From Betaproteobacteria bacterium (GTDB taxonomy: Bacteria > Pseudomonadota > Gammaproteobacteria > Burkholderiales > Usitatibacteraceae): DNA of 60,282 nucleotides. Location: NCBI GenBank assembly GCA_016790765.1, contig JAEUMZ010000059.1, positions 1 through 60,282 of the forward strand, in the 5' to 3' direction. The notes under the pieces were generated by a model. That model ran no database searches. It saw only the letters and a list, made by a program, of their open reading frames with translations, and was not told the DNA's origin. Below, piece by piece: positions 7,385 to 15,577 of the stretch (position 1 is its first letter; every line of letters begins with the position of its first letter). The translations under genes and the position numbers were made by a program.

Positions 7385-8671
7385 CTATTGTGCCTCGGCG
7401 GCGGCGCGGCCGCGCGCTTCGTCCACTTGCGTGAGCACGGCGATGGCGGCGATGAAGAACACGCCGGTGACCAGCATGGCCAGCCGGTGGTCGTTGCCGG
7501 TGACCCAGGACACCGTGCCATAGGTGAGCGGCCCCAGCACGGCGGCCAGGCGCGTGGCAACGCCGAACAGGCCGAACATTTCGGCCGCCTGCGCCGGCGG
7601 CGCGAAGTACGCCACCAGCGCGCGTCCGGCGGACTGGCTCGACCCCATGCACAGGCCCGCGAGGTTGGCCGCCACCCAGAACAACGGCCGCGTGGTGGCG
7701 AACCAGGCCGTCACCACCATCGCGATCCACCCGCACAACGTGAGCAGCAGGGCGCGCTTCTTGCCGATCGCGTCCTGCACGTAACCGAACGCGAAGGCGC
7801 CGACGCACGCCGTCACGTTGACGATGAGAATGAGCTTGAGCGTGTCGACGGTCTCGAAACCCATCACCTGCTGGGCGTAAATGGCGGCCAACGTGATCAC
7901 GGTGGCCACGCCGGCCTGGTAGCAAGTACCGCAGGCAAACACCAGCAGCAGGTCGCGGTAGCGCCGCGCCGCGCGTGCCGTGGCCGCCAGGCGCGCGAAG
8001 GCATCGGCCCAGCGCACGTTGCCCGCCACGGGCGTCTTGCGCTCCTTGAGCCACAGGAAGGTGAAGGCCGCGCCTGCCGCATAGATCACGGCGGTGATGA
8101 GGTTGGTCATCGGCACGGCTTCGCCGGTCGTCTGGCCGCGCCAGGGCGCGGTCTGGATCCATGCGAGGCAGGCGCCCAGCGCCACAAGGCCACCGACATA
8201 CCCCCAGGCCCACCCCCAGCCCGAGACCTTGCCGACCGCCGCCGGGCGCGCCAGCTCCGGCAGGAAGGCGGCGGCGATGTTTTCCCCGATGGCGTAGCAG
8301 AAGTTGGACACGATCACGGCGGCGCACGCCAGCGCCAGCGTGCCCGGCCCGGCGCCGAACAGCAGGGCCGTGGACACGATGCAGCCGGCCGTGGCGAGGA
8401 ACAGCACGCGCTTCTTGGCGCCCCGTGCATCGGCATACGCGCCGATCACCGGCCCGGCCGCCATGACCAGGAGGTACGAGACCGCCAGCGTCGCGGTCCA
8501 TGCAAACGTGGCCCACGGCGCGCCCTGCGCGACCACCGAAACGAAGTAGGCGTTGAACACGGCGGTCAGCACCACCGTGGTGTAGCCGGAATTGGCGAAG
8601 TCGTACATCGACCAGGCGAACACTTCGCGCTTGGCGACGCCGGGGTTCAGGGCGGATGAGGCGGCGGACAT
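7385..8671 (-). CDS. MFS transporter, UMF1/Atg22-like family
   Basis: Encodes about 428 residues with twelve predicted membrane segments. The opening AWSMYDFANSGYTTVVLTA is the signature of the UMF1 family of the major facilitator superfamily, related to the vacuolar effluxer Atg22, and the loop ADARGAKKR matches the MFS loop 2-3 motif. In yeast Atg22 exports amino acids; the bacterial substrate is not known. The ATG at 8671 is used; ATG at 8680 or GTG at 8695 would add 3 or 8 residues and none has a clear ribosome-binding site. It lies 43 bp downstream of the LysR gene on the same strand and 5 bp upstream of the protease, suggesting a three-gene unit. Confidence 0.82.
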   Translation of the reverse strand: MSAASSALNPGVAKREVFAWSMYDFANSGYTTVVLTAVFNAYFVSVVAQGAPWATFAWTATLAVSYLLVMAAGPVIGAYADARGAKKRVLFLATAGCIVSTALLFGAGPGTLALACAAVIVSNFCYAIGENIAAAFLPELARPAAVGKVSGWGWAWGYVGGLVALGACLAWIQTAPWRGQTTGEAVPMTNLITAVIYAAGAAFTFLWLKERKTPVAGNVRWADAFARLAATARAARRYRDLLLVFACGTCYQAGVATVITLAAIYAQQVMGFETVDTLKLILIVNVTACVGAFAFGYVQDAIGKKRALLLTLCGWIAMVVTAWFATTRPLFWVAANLAGLCMGSSQSAGRALVAYFAPPAQAAEMFGLFGVATRLAAVLGPLTYGTVSWVTGNDHRLAMLVTGVFFIAAIAVLTQVDEARGRAAAEAQ

Positions 8672-8714
8672 GGGCGGCATGATACGGGACGCCACGGTGG
8701 CCTGGTCTTCAGGA

Positions 8715-9608
8715 TCAGGACGCGTCCGAGTCGATCAGCCACATCTCGCGCTGGATGTCGAGCAGGGCGCGCAGGATGGCGTCGTCTTGCCGTGCGCGCT
8801 GATGAATGAACCACAGCGTGGTGCGGATGTTGACGTCCTTCCACAGGTACACCGTGCCCGCGGCCACCTTCTGTAGCGCGACATCCTCGCGCATCATTGC
8901 GATGCCGAGTCCGGATTCGACCAGCGAACTGATCACCGTTTCCTGGTCCGCCTCGACGGTCGTCGTCGGTTCCACGCCATGCTGCTGCAGCAGCCGCTGC
9001 ACCAGGCGGTGGTGGCTGGAGATCGGCGGCGTGACGATCCACGGCATCTCGGCGATCTCGTTCCAGCCGGCCAGGGACATCTTCGTGGCCCACTCGGCGG
9101 GACCGGCCACGCGATAGACGAATTCGCGCAACGGCACGCCGGTCACGTCGGGACGGTCGATGTCGCCGTAAAAGAAACTCGCGTCGAGGTCGCCGCGCGC
9201 CACCGATTCCAGCGCCACGCCGGTGACTTCCTGATGCAACTCGATCTGAAGAGAGGGATGGCGCTCGACGGCCAGCGCAGTGAACTCGCCGAGCCGGATG
9301 GCGGCCGGGTCGGACAGGGTGCCGATGCGTGCGCGACCGACCAGGTCGCCCCTCAGGAGCCGCGCCTCGGCCTTCAGCGCCTTGGCCGCATTGAGCACGC
9401 GATTGGCCGACTTCAGCACGCGCTTGCCGGCCGCGGTGAGCACCATGCCGCCCGGGGTGCGATCGAACAGTCTCACGCCGAGCTCCTCCTCGAGCGCCTT
9501 CAACTGCGCGCTCAGCGCCGGCTGGCTCAGGTGCAGCCGCTCGGCGGCGCGCGTGAGGTGGCCGGATTCGACGATGGCGGCAAAGCCGCGCAATTGATAA
9601 AGCTCCAT
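8715..9608 (-). CDS. LysR-family transcriptional regulator
   Basis: Encodes 297 residues, the normal family length. An N-terminal winged helix-turn-helix (MELYQLRGFAAIVESGHLTRAAERLHLSQPALS..., split here) occupies residues 1-60. A linker helix and a two-lobed effector-binding domain from about 90 to 290 follow. The effector cannot be deduced. The gene stands upstream of, and on the same strand as, the MFS exporter and protease, so it may regulate them. It is also divergent from the small gene at 9872. Two short dyads in the 264-bp upstream region are candidate binding sites. Confidence 0.92.
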   Translation of the reverse strand: MELYQLRGFAAIVESGHLTRAAERLHLSQPALSAQLKALEEELGVRLFDRTPGGMVLTAAGKRVLKSANRVLNAAKALKAEARLLRGDLVGRARIGTLSDPAAIRLGEFTALAVERHPSLQIELHQEVTGVALESVARGDLDASFFYGDIDRPDVTGVPLREFVYRVAGPAEWATKMSLAGWNEIAEMPWIVTPPISSHHRLVQRLLQQHGVEPTTTVEADQETVISSLVESGLGIAMMREDVALQKVAAGTVYLWKDVNIRTTLWFIHQRARQDDAILRALLDIQREMWLIDSDAS

Positions 9609-9669
9609 GGCCTGGTGAGCCGCTTGAATTGGTCATTCATTTTACTGATGGTGTCCTGCAACAAACTGG

Positions 9670-9719
9670 TTTGGTTCCATCCAAAAAAATGATGATGCCT
9701 ATCCAAAACTACGATTGGA
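9670..9719. promoter_or_regulatory. Candidate LysR-type binding dyads
   Basis: Two dyads lie 60-110 bp upstream of the LysR start: TTTGG-N6-CCAAA (9670-9685) and TCCAA-N8-TTGGA (9702-9719). The second also fits the T-N11-A rule of LysR-type regulators. The surrounding sequence is AT-rich compared with its neighbourhood. Assignment is by pattern only. Confidence 0.35.
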
Positions 9720-9871
9720 AACTGGCGCATCCCAGCAATACATTGGTGTTGTGCAACGCAGCAGGGCACTCGAGGAAATCCTCGAAAAGCCAAGGAAATC
9801 GCCGCGTCGCACCGCCGCGAAGGCTACCCGCCGGACCGGCGCATTTTTCCACCCGACCCGCGGAGGACACC

Positions 9872-10096
9872 ATGAACCACCCCATCCCAACCGACTTCAC
9901 CCCGATCGAAGACCACATCCGCCGTGCGCGCATCGATCGTGCCGTGTACCTGAGCGGCCTCTTGGTCAAGGGAGTCATGGGCACGGTGGCGCTGCATCGC
10001 CGCGGTTGGCATGCGTTGGCGGACGCCGCAAATCGGGCGCTCCAGCCGCCGGCGTACTACACGACTTCGCTCACGCGGCGCACGCCGCAGGCCTGA
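9872..10096 (+). CDS. Small protein of unknown function
   Basis: Encodes 74 residues. CGGAGGACACC stands directly before the ATG at the ideal distance, which supports translation. The N-terminal part, PTDFTPIEDHIRRARIDRAVYLSG, is an amphipathic charged helix. A weakly hydrophobic stretch (LLVKGVMGTVAL) and a basic HRRGWHALADAANRAL segment follow. No family was recognised. It is followed by a strong terminator, so it is probably a stand-alone gene. The product could be a small membrane-associated or DNA-binding regulator, but that is a guess. Confidence 0.65.
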   Translation: MNHPIPTDFTPIEDHIRRARIDRAVYLSGLLVKGVMGTVALHRRGWHALADAANRALQPPAYYTTSLTRRTPQA

Positions 10097-10145
10097 CCCG
10101 GTGTGGGCGCCTTCGTGCGCCGCCCGACTACCGTGTTTTCTCCTC

Positions 10146-10195
10146 CCACGCCGAAAGCGTGGTTCCATGCCCCGGGCCCGCCCGGGGTTTTTTTT
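10146..10195 (+). terminator. Double hairpin terminator after the small gene
   Basis: A CCACGC-CGAAA-GCGTGG hairpin (10146-10162) is followed by a 7-bp G/C stem (10170-10176 with 10181-10187) and eight T. The second is a strong intrinsic terminator. It ends only 15 bp before the start of the next gene, so that gene needs its own promoter or read-through. Confidence 0.85.
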
Positions 10196-10209
10196 CAATG
10201 GGGGGCCAC

Positions 10210-10845
10210 ATGAATCACCTGGTGCAGCGCCTGCAACCTGCGCATCGCAAGGCAATCGCACGCCACTTCAGCCGCCTGGATGCAGAGGCCCTGCGCCTGC
10301 GCTTCGGGCATGCGCTGACACGCGCGGCATTGCGTGAGTACGTTGCGCGCATCGACTTTCAGCGCGACGCCCTGTTCGGCGCGTTCGACGATGCGGATCG
10401 CCTGGCCGGCGTCGCGCATGTGGCGCGCCTGGAGGCCGCGGCCGAGGTGGGCCTGAGCGTGCTCAGGCGCCATCGCGGCCAGGGCATCGGGCGCGCGCTG
10501 CTGGGGCGCGCCGCCACGCATGCACGTGCGATCGGCCTCGAGCGCATCGAGCTACTTTGCCTGCCGCACAACCAGGCGATGGCGCGGCTCGCCGCCGCTG
10601 CTGGCATGACCCTGCACACCGTGGACGGCATGACGCAGGCGTCCGCCACCTTGCCATCCGCGACCCTGCTGTCGGTGTGCGAGGAACTGCTCAGCGAAGA
10701 GTGGGCGCGCCTTGACCGGCGCATCCGCGTCGAAACGCGCGCGTTGCGTGCGTTGTGGCATGCCAGGCGCGAGACGGGGCAGGGCATCTCGCGGCGATTG
10801 GCGCGCGCGGTGGCGCGGCCAGCGGAGCCGGTGCGCGAAAGCTAG
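10210..10845 (+). CDS. GNAT-family N-acetyltransferase
   Basis: Encodes 211 residues. The acetyl-CoA binding motif RRHRGQGIGRALLGRA lies around residues 90-105 and is followed by IERIELLCLPHNQAMARLAAAAGM-type strands and helix (motif B). Residues 1-45 (HRKAIARHFSRLDAEALRLRFG) are typical of a subgroup of single-domain acetyltransferases. The C-terminal 50 residues are basic and not conserved-looking. ATG 10210 is preferred over ATG 10198 because GGGGG stands at the right distance before it. The substrate is unknown. Confidence 0.8.
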   Translation: MNHLVQRLQPAHRKAIARHFSRLDAEALRLRFGHALTRAALREYVARIDFQRDALFGAFDDADRLAGVAHVARLEAAAEVGLSVLRRHRGQGIGRALLGRAATHARAIGLERIELLCLPHNQAMARLAAAAGMTLHTVDGMTQASATLPSATLLSVCEELLSEEWARLDRRIRVETRALRALWHARRETGQGISRRLARAVARPAEPVRES

Positions 10846-10956
10846 TGCCTGGCGCGTGCGCCCGGAAATCCTGCGCATTTTGCCCACCCGCCCCGCCGGT
10901 GGTAGCCTTGTACCGCCGCGTTCGCGACATTCCAACCAAAAAACCACGGAGGAGAC

Positions 10957-13008
10957 ATGTCGAATTTCACGACGGGGGACCTGCGCACCATTGCGCTCGT
11001 CGGCCATTCGGGCGGGGGCAAAACCACGCTGGCCGAGACCTTGCTGTTCAAGACCGGCGCCATCGGCGCCATGGGCAGTACAGAGAAGGGGACGACGGTC
11101 TGCGACTTCGACCCGCTCGAGAAGCAATACCAGCACTCGCTCAATTCCTCGCTGTTCCACTTTTCCCACGGCGGCGCGCACATCCACATGATCGACACGC
11201 CGGGGTATCCCAACTTCATGGGCCCGGCGATTTCCGCGCTCGACGCGATCGAGACCGTGGCGGTGGTGATCAATGCGCAGAACGGCATCGAACTGACCAC
11301 GCACCGCATGATGAGCCTGGCGCAAAAGCGCCACCTGTGCCGCATGATCGTGATCAACAAGATCGACGCCGAAAACGTCAACCTGCCGGACCTGCTGTCG
11401 CGCATCCAGGAGACCTTCGGCAAGGAATGCCTGCCGATCAACCTGCCGGCCCAGGGCGGTACGGCGGTCACCGACTGCTTTTTCAATCCCGCGGGCGAGT
11501 CCGATTTTTCCTCGGTCGCAGCGGCGCACTCGGCGCTGGTGGACCAGGTGGTCGAGGTGGACGAAAAGCTCATGGAGCTCTACCTCGAACAGGGCGACTC
11601 CATCACGCCGGAGCAGCTGCACGCACCCTTCGAGCAGGCGTTGCGCGACGGGCACCTGGTGCCGGTGTGCTTTGTCTCCGCCAAGACCGGCGCCGGTATT
11701 CCCGAGCTGCTCGACATCTTTGCCAAGCTTGCGCCCAACCCGATGGAGGGCAATCCGCCGATGTTCGTGAAGGGCGAGGGCAAGGACGCCGAGGAATTCC
11801 GCGCCGAGCCGGACCCCAAGAAGCACGTCATTGCGCACGTGTTCAAGGTGGTGATGGACCCGTTCGTGGGCAAGATGGGCGTATTCCGCGTGCACCAGGG
11901 CACCATCACGCCCAACACCCAGCTCTACATCGGCGAGACCACCAAGCCGTTCAAGGCCGGGCACCTGTACAAGCTGCAGGGCAAGGAATACCAGGAGGTC
12001 AAGCAACTCATCCCGGGTGAGATGGGGGCGGTGGCCAAGGTGGACGACATCATGTTCGACGTGGTGCTGCACGATTCGCACGACGAGGATCGCATCCACA
12101 TGGTGCCGTTGGACTTCCCGCAGCCGATGTATGGCCTCGCGGTGGAGCCAAAGCGGCGCGGCGACGAGCAACGCATCTTCGAGGTGCTGCACAAGCTGGA
12201 GATGGAAGACCCGTGCTTTGTCATGGAGCGGCATCCGACCACCCACGAGACCGTCATCAACGGCCTGGGCGACCTGCACATGCGCGCCATGCTGGAAAAG
12301 ATGCAGAAACAGTACAACCTCGAGATCCTCACCAAGCCGCCCAAGATCCCGTACCGCGAAACCATCATGGCCAAGGCCGATGGGCACTGCCGGCACAAAA
12401 AGCAATCCGGCGGCGCGGGACAGTTCGGCGAAGTGTTCCTGCGCATCGAGCCGATGCCGAGGAGCGCCGGCTTCGAGTTCGTCAACGACATCCACGGCGG
12501 CACCATTCCCACGCAGTTCATCCCGGCGGTGGAAAAGGGCATCCGGGAAGTGCTGGTGTCGGGCCCCTTGGCGAGCTTCCCGGTGCACGACGTGCGCGTC
12601 ATCATCTACGACGGCAAGAGCCACCCGGTCGACTCCAAGGAAGTGGCCTTCGCCACGGCCGGCCGCAAGGCTTTCATCGATGCGATTTCCAAGGCGCGGC
12701 CGGTGCTGCTGGAGCCGATCGTGAACCTGGAAGTCACGGTGCCGGAGAACTTCATCGGCACCATCACCGGGGACATTTCATCGCATCGCGGCCAGATCAC
12801 CGGCACGCGCGGGCTCTCGCCGGGCGTGTCCGTGGTGCTGGCGATCCAGCCGCTCTCGGAGTTGCAGGATTACCAGACGCGGCTGAAATCGATTACCGGC
12901 GGGCAGGGCAGCTACTCGATCGAGCTCTCGCACTACGAGCCGGTGCCGGGCCAGACCCAGGCCGAGTTGATCAAGCGTTACAAGGTGCACAAGGATGAGG
13001 AGGATTGA
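10957..13008 (+). CDS. Elongation factor G-like GTPase (EF-G2 type)
   Basis: Encodes 683 residues. The GTPase domain shows G1 GHSGGGKTT (residues 17-25), G3 DTPG and G4 NKID. Domain II follows (VFRVHQGTITPNT), then domains III-V with RETI, SGGAGQFGEV and PVHDVRVIIYDG. The switch I region lacks the canonical RGITI and reads KGTTVCDFDPLEKQ, a feature of the paralogous EF-G-like proteins found beside fusA in many bacteria. These paralogues are thought to act in ribosome translocation or recycling under special conditions. No rpsL/rpsG/tuf genes are adjacent, which also argues against the housekeeping fusA. GGAGG precedes the ATG. Confidence 0.9.
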   Translation: MSNFTTGDLRTIALVGHSGGGKTTLAETLLFKTGAIGAMGSTEKGTTVCDFDPLEKQYQHSLNSSLFHFSHGGAHIHMIDTPGYPNFMGPAISALDAIETVAVVINAQNGIELTTHRMMSLAQKRHLCRMIVINKIDAENVNLPDLLSRIQETFGKECLPINLPAQGGTAVTDCFFNPAGESDFSSVAAAHSALVDQVVEVDEKLMELYLEQGDSITPEQLHAPFEQALRDGHLVPVCFVSAKTGAGIPELLDIFAKLAPNPMEGNPPMFVKGEGKDAEEFRAEPDPKKHVIAHVFKVVMDPFVGKMGVFRVHQGTITPNTQLYIGETTKPFKAGHLYKLQGKEYQEVKQLIPGEMGAVAKVDDIMFDVVLHDSHDEDRIHMVPLDFPQPMYGLAVEPKRRGDEQRIFEVLHKLEMEDPCFVMERHPTTHETVINGLGDLHMRAMLEKMQKQYNLEILTKPPKIPYRETIMAKADGHCRHKKQSGGAGQFGEVFLRIEPMPRSAGFEFVNDIHGGTIPTQFIPAVEKGIREVLVSGPLASFPVHDVRVIIYDGKSHPVDSKEVAFATAGRKAFIDAISKARPVLLEPIVNLEVTVPENFIGTITGDISSHRGQITGTRGLSPGVSVVLAIQPLSELQDYQTRLKSITGGQGSYSIELSHYEPVPGQTQAELIKRYKVHKDEED

Positions 13009-13630
13009 GCCAGCCGTGCATGATCGTCTGCGCAGCGCTGTTGGTCCGACGCTCGTTTTGTTGTGGGTGGCCTGCTTTTCGACACCCTCGAGCGCGGTAA
13101 CGCAGGATTGGCTGCCGCCGCATGTTGCCGACGGCATGGCCAAGCAGTTCCTTGAACGCATGATCCAAACCGACCCCGGGCGCATGAAGGACCCTGAGCG
13201 CGCCATGACGGCGAGCCGCCATCTGGTGGAGACCTTTCGCAGGGAGATCGATCGCTGGGGACCGGAGGGAGTGCTGCGCCGCGCGCCGCCGCTGACAAAG
13301 GTCAAGCTGCCGGCTGCCAAACAGCGTGACCTGGATGCAATGGCGCGCTACCAGGTCTGCAACGTTGTCCTCATGCTCCAATTCGAGAATGGCGCAGATC
13401 CCCATGCCAAGCAAATTGGCGCGATGGGGCTGACGGGCGTGACGATGCTGATCGCGGCATTGCGCGGACGATTCCTGGGTTCAGGCGGAAAGGACGCGCG
13501 CATCGAGCAGTTCCTCACCAATGCCGAAATGGAAAGGGTCACGGAGCGATTGCAGCGAGATCAAGCGCTCCTGGACAATGCGCAATCCGACTGTGGGAAG
13601 GTGGTCGGAGAACTGCTCGCCACGCTTTGA
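12995..13630 (+). CDS. Secreted protein of unknown function
   Basis: Encodes 211 residues from the ATG at 12995, which overlaps the EF-G-like gene by 14 bp. An in-frame GTG at 13016 lies 12 bp after AGGAGG and would give a cleaner signal peptide, so the true start is uncertain. A Sec signal peptide ending near STPSSA is visible. The mature part is charged, with two cysteines (QVCNVVLML and AQSDCGKVV) that could pair, and an internal hydrophobic stretch IGAMGLTGVTMLIAAL. I do not recognise the family. Overlap with the EF-G2 gene suggests cotranscription but no functional link is evident. Confidence 0.6.
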   Translation: MRRIEPAVHDRLRSAVGPTLVLLWVACFSTPSSAVTQDWLPPHVADGMAKQFLERMIQTDPGRMKDPERAMTASRHLVETFRREIDRWGPEGVLRRAPPLTKVKLPAAKQRDLDAMARYQVCNVVLMLQFENGADPHAKQIGAMGLTGVTMLIAALRGRFLGSGGKDARIEQFLTNAEMERVTERLQRDQALLDNAQSDCGKVVGELLATL

Positions 13631-13681
13631 TCGGGCGCGGATCGGTTCATCGGGCCGTGCCCCGTTCGGCCACCGCGCGAA

Positions 13682-13753
13682 TGCAAAACGCCAGCACGGG
13701 TGCGGCGTTTGGACAACAAATGGCCCAGACGCCGCACCCGTGCTGGAGTTTGG
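13682..13753 (+). repeat. Dispersed 72-bp palindromic repeat, copy F (most symmetric)
   Basis: CCAGCACGGGTGCGGCGT at 13691-13708 is matched exactly by its reverse complement at 13728-13745, giving an 18-bp perfect stem around a 19-bp loop. It lies between two convergent genes and could fold in either transcript. It is not followed by a T run. Confidence 0.8.
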
Positions 13754-13787
13754 TGTTCGCTGTCTGACTTGGTGGCCAACCTGAAGC

Positions 13788-15437
13788 CTATCCGGCGAAT
13801 GCCCACTCGATGACGTCGTTGCCATCGAGCGCCCCGGCCATGGCGCCAAAGGTGTTGCGGCGCGCTTGGCCCAAGCGTGCTTCGATGAATGCATGCGCCA
13901 GTTTGCCGTGCCCGACGCGGATCAATTGGGTGCCCTGCAAGGCAATCGCCATGCGTTCCACCAGGGCGCGTGACTGCGCCTCGAGGTTTGCCGTGTCCAG
14001 CAACTCGGCTGCGAGAGCGCCTGCGCATTCATCCAGCAAGCGCGACTCGCCCTTGCACGTTGCGAATTCCGCGAACAGTGCATCACGGCACGCCGGCTCG
14101 CGCGCCAATGCGCGCAACACGTCCAGGCATTGGATGTTGCCGCTGCCCTCCCAGATCGAATTGAGCGGCGCCTGCCGGTAGAGCCGCGGCAGGATCGATT
14201 CCTCCACATAGCCGGCGCCGCCCAGGCACTCTTGTGCTTCATTGACGAACGGCGGACAGCGCTTGCACACCCAGTATTTGCCGATGGCGGTGGCCACGCG
14301 CGCGAACGCGGCTTCCTGCGCATCGTACGGGGCGCGGTCCACGGCGCGGGCCACACGCAGGGTCAACGCGAGCGCGGCTTCGGATTCGAGGGCGAGGTCG
14401 GCCAGCACGTTTTGCATCAGCGGTTGATCGACCAGGCGCTTGCCGAACGCCGTGCGGTGGCGCGCGTGATGGATGGCCTGCACCAGGGCTTGGCGCATGA
14501 TGCCGGACGAGCCGATCATGCAGTCCTGGCGCGTCAACGCCACCATGTCGAGGATGGTCGCCACGCCGCGGCCCTCGTCGCCGACCAGTTGCGCATGCGC
14601 CCCGTGGAACTCGACCTCCGAACTGGCGTTGCTCCAGTCACCCAGCTTGTCCTTGAGGCGCTGCAAACGCAGGGCGTTGACGCTGCCGTCGGGCCGGAAG
14701 CGCGGCAGCAGGAAGCACGACAAGCCCGCCTGGGCTTGCGCCAGCACCAGGAACGCGTCGCACATGGGTGCGGAGAAGAACCACTTGTGGCCGACGAGTT
14801 CGTACCACTCGCCGGGCCCTGTGCGTGCCAGCGGCAGCGCGCGCGTGGTGTTGGCGCGCACGTCGGAACCGCCCTGCTTTTCGGTCATGCCCATGCCGAG
14901 GGTGGCTCCGCGCTTGTCCTGGGCCGGCAGGAAACGTTCGTCGTAGCTGGTCGACAGGATGCGCGGCAGCCACTGGCTTGCAATACCGTCGATCCGGCGG
15001 AGGGCGGGCACCGACGCGTAGGTCATGGTCAGCGGACAACTGGTGCCCTGGTCGGCCTGCGTGTGCAGGTACATCAGCGCGGCGCGTGCCACGTTGGCGC
15101 CCTCGCGCCCTGCGTGGCGCCAGGTGAAGTTCGACACGCCATGCTCGACGCCGAGCGCCATCAGCCGGTGGTACGCGGGGTGGAACTCGACCTGGTCGAT
15201 GCGGTGGCCCTGCCGGTCGAAGGGCTTGAAGCGCGGCTTGTTTTCATTGGCCGCGATGCCGAGCGCCATCATCTCGCCACCGGCGAGCGCGCCGTAGGTG
15301 TGCAGCGCATCTTCCGCCCAGGCGCCGCCAAAGTGCGCGACGCCTTCCTGCAATGCCCGGTCCGTTGCGTAGAAGTTGACCGCCGCGAACGCGGGGGGCT
15401 GGTTGGTGACCTCGTGCGTGGCGAAGCGATCGGTCAT
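13788..15437 (-). CDS. aidB: AidB-type acyl-CoA dehydrogenase
   Basis: Encodes 549 residues, the length of E. coli AidB rather than of ordinary 380-residue acyl-CoA dehydrogenases. AidB is a flavoprotein of the isovaleryl-CoA dehydrogenase branch, induced during alkylation stress and able to bind DNA. Characteristic stretches are GMGMTEKQGGSDV, LVGHKWFFSAPMCDA, SCFLLPRFRPDGS, LGGAGYVEES and NSIWEGSGNIQCLDVLR, all close to AidB. The ATG at 15437 has GAGGACTGCACC before it. No ada/alkB genes are nearby, so a role in DNA alkylation rather than fatty-acid metabolism is by homology only. Confidence 0.88.
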   Translation of the reverse strand: MTDRFATHEVTNQPPAFAAVNFYATDRALQEGVAHFGGAWAEDALHTYGALAGGEMMALGIAANENKPRFKPFDRQGHRIDQVEFHPAYHRLMALGVEHGVSNFTWRHAGREGANVARAALMYLHTQADQGTSCPLTMTYASVPALRRIDGIASQWLPRILSTSYDERFLPAQDKRGATLGMGMTEKQGGSDVRANTTRALPLARTGPGEWYELVGHKWFFSAPMCDAFLVLAQAQAGLSCFLLPRFRPDGSVNALRLQRLKDKLGDWSNASSEVEFHGAHAQLVGDEGRGVATILDMVALTRQDCMIGSSGIMRQALVQAIHHARHRTAFGKRLVDQPLMQNVLADLALESEAALALTLRVARAVDRAPYDAQEAAFARVATAIGKYWVCKRCPPFVNEAQECLGGAGYVEESILPRLYRQAPLNSIWEGSGNIQCLDVLRALAREPACRDALFAEFATCKGESRLLDECAGALAAELLDTANLEAQSRALVERMAIALQGTQLIRVGHGKLAHAFIEARLGQARRNTFGAMAGALDGNDVIEWAFAG

Positions 15438-15483
15438 GGTGCAGTCCTCGCGCAGTCGTTGTTCAGGGCGCCTATTCTGCCGC

Positions 15484-15523
15484 CCAAAACAAAGAACCCG
15501 CACGCGTCACCGCATGCGGGTTC
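15484..15523 (-). terminator. Rho-independent terminator of rne
   Basis: On the minus strand a 9-bp stem GAACCCGCA/TGCGGGTTC (15515-15523 with 15494-15502) is followed by TTTGTTTTG, 55 bp after the rne stop codon. Confidence 0.8.
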
Positions 15524-15577
15524 AAGGTTGGCTTTGCGCTTCGGGCCCGGCGCGAGGGGAAGCGCGTCGCCTGCCGG

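Noticed and set aside
7380..8516. Upstream extension of the protease frame through the MFS gene, giving a 735-residue product
   Set aside because: The extension is an out-of-frame reading of a clear MFS gene and is Arg/Gly-rich without domain signals. The ATG at 7379 starts exactly at the J-like domain.
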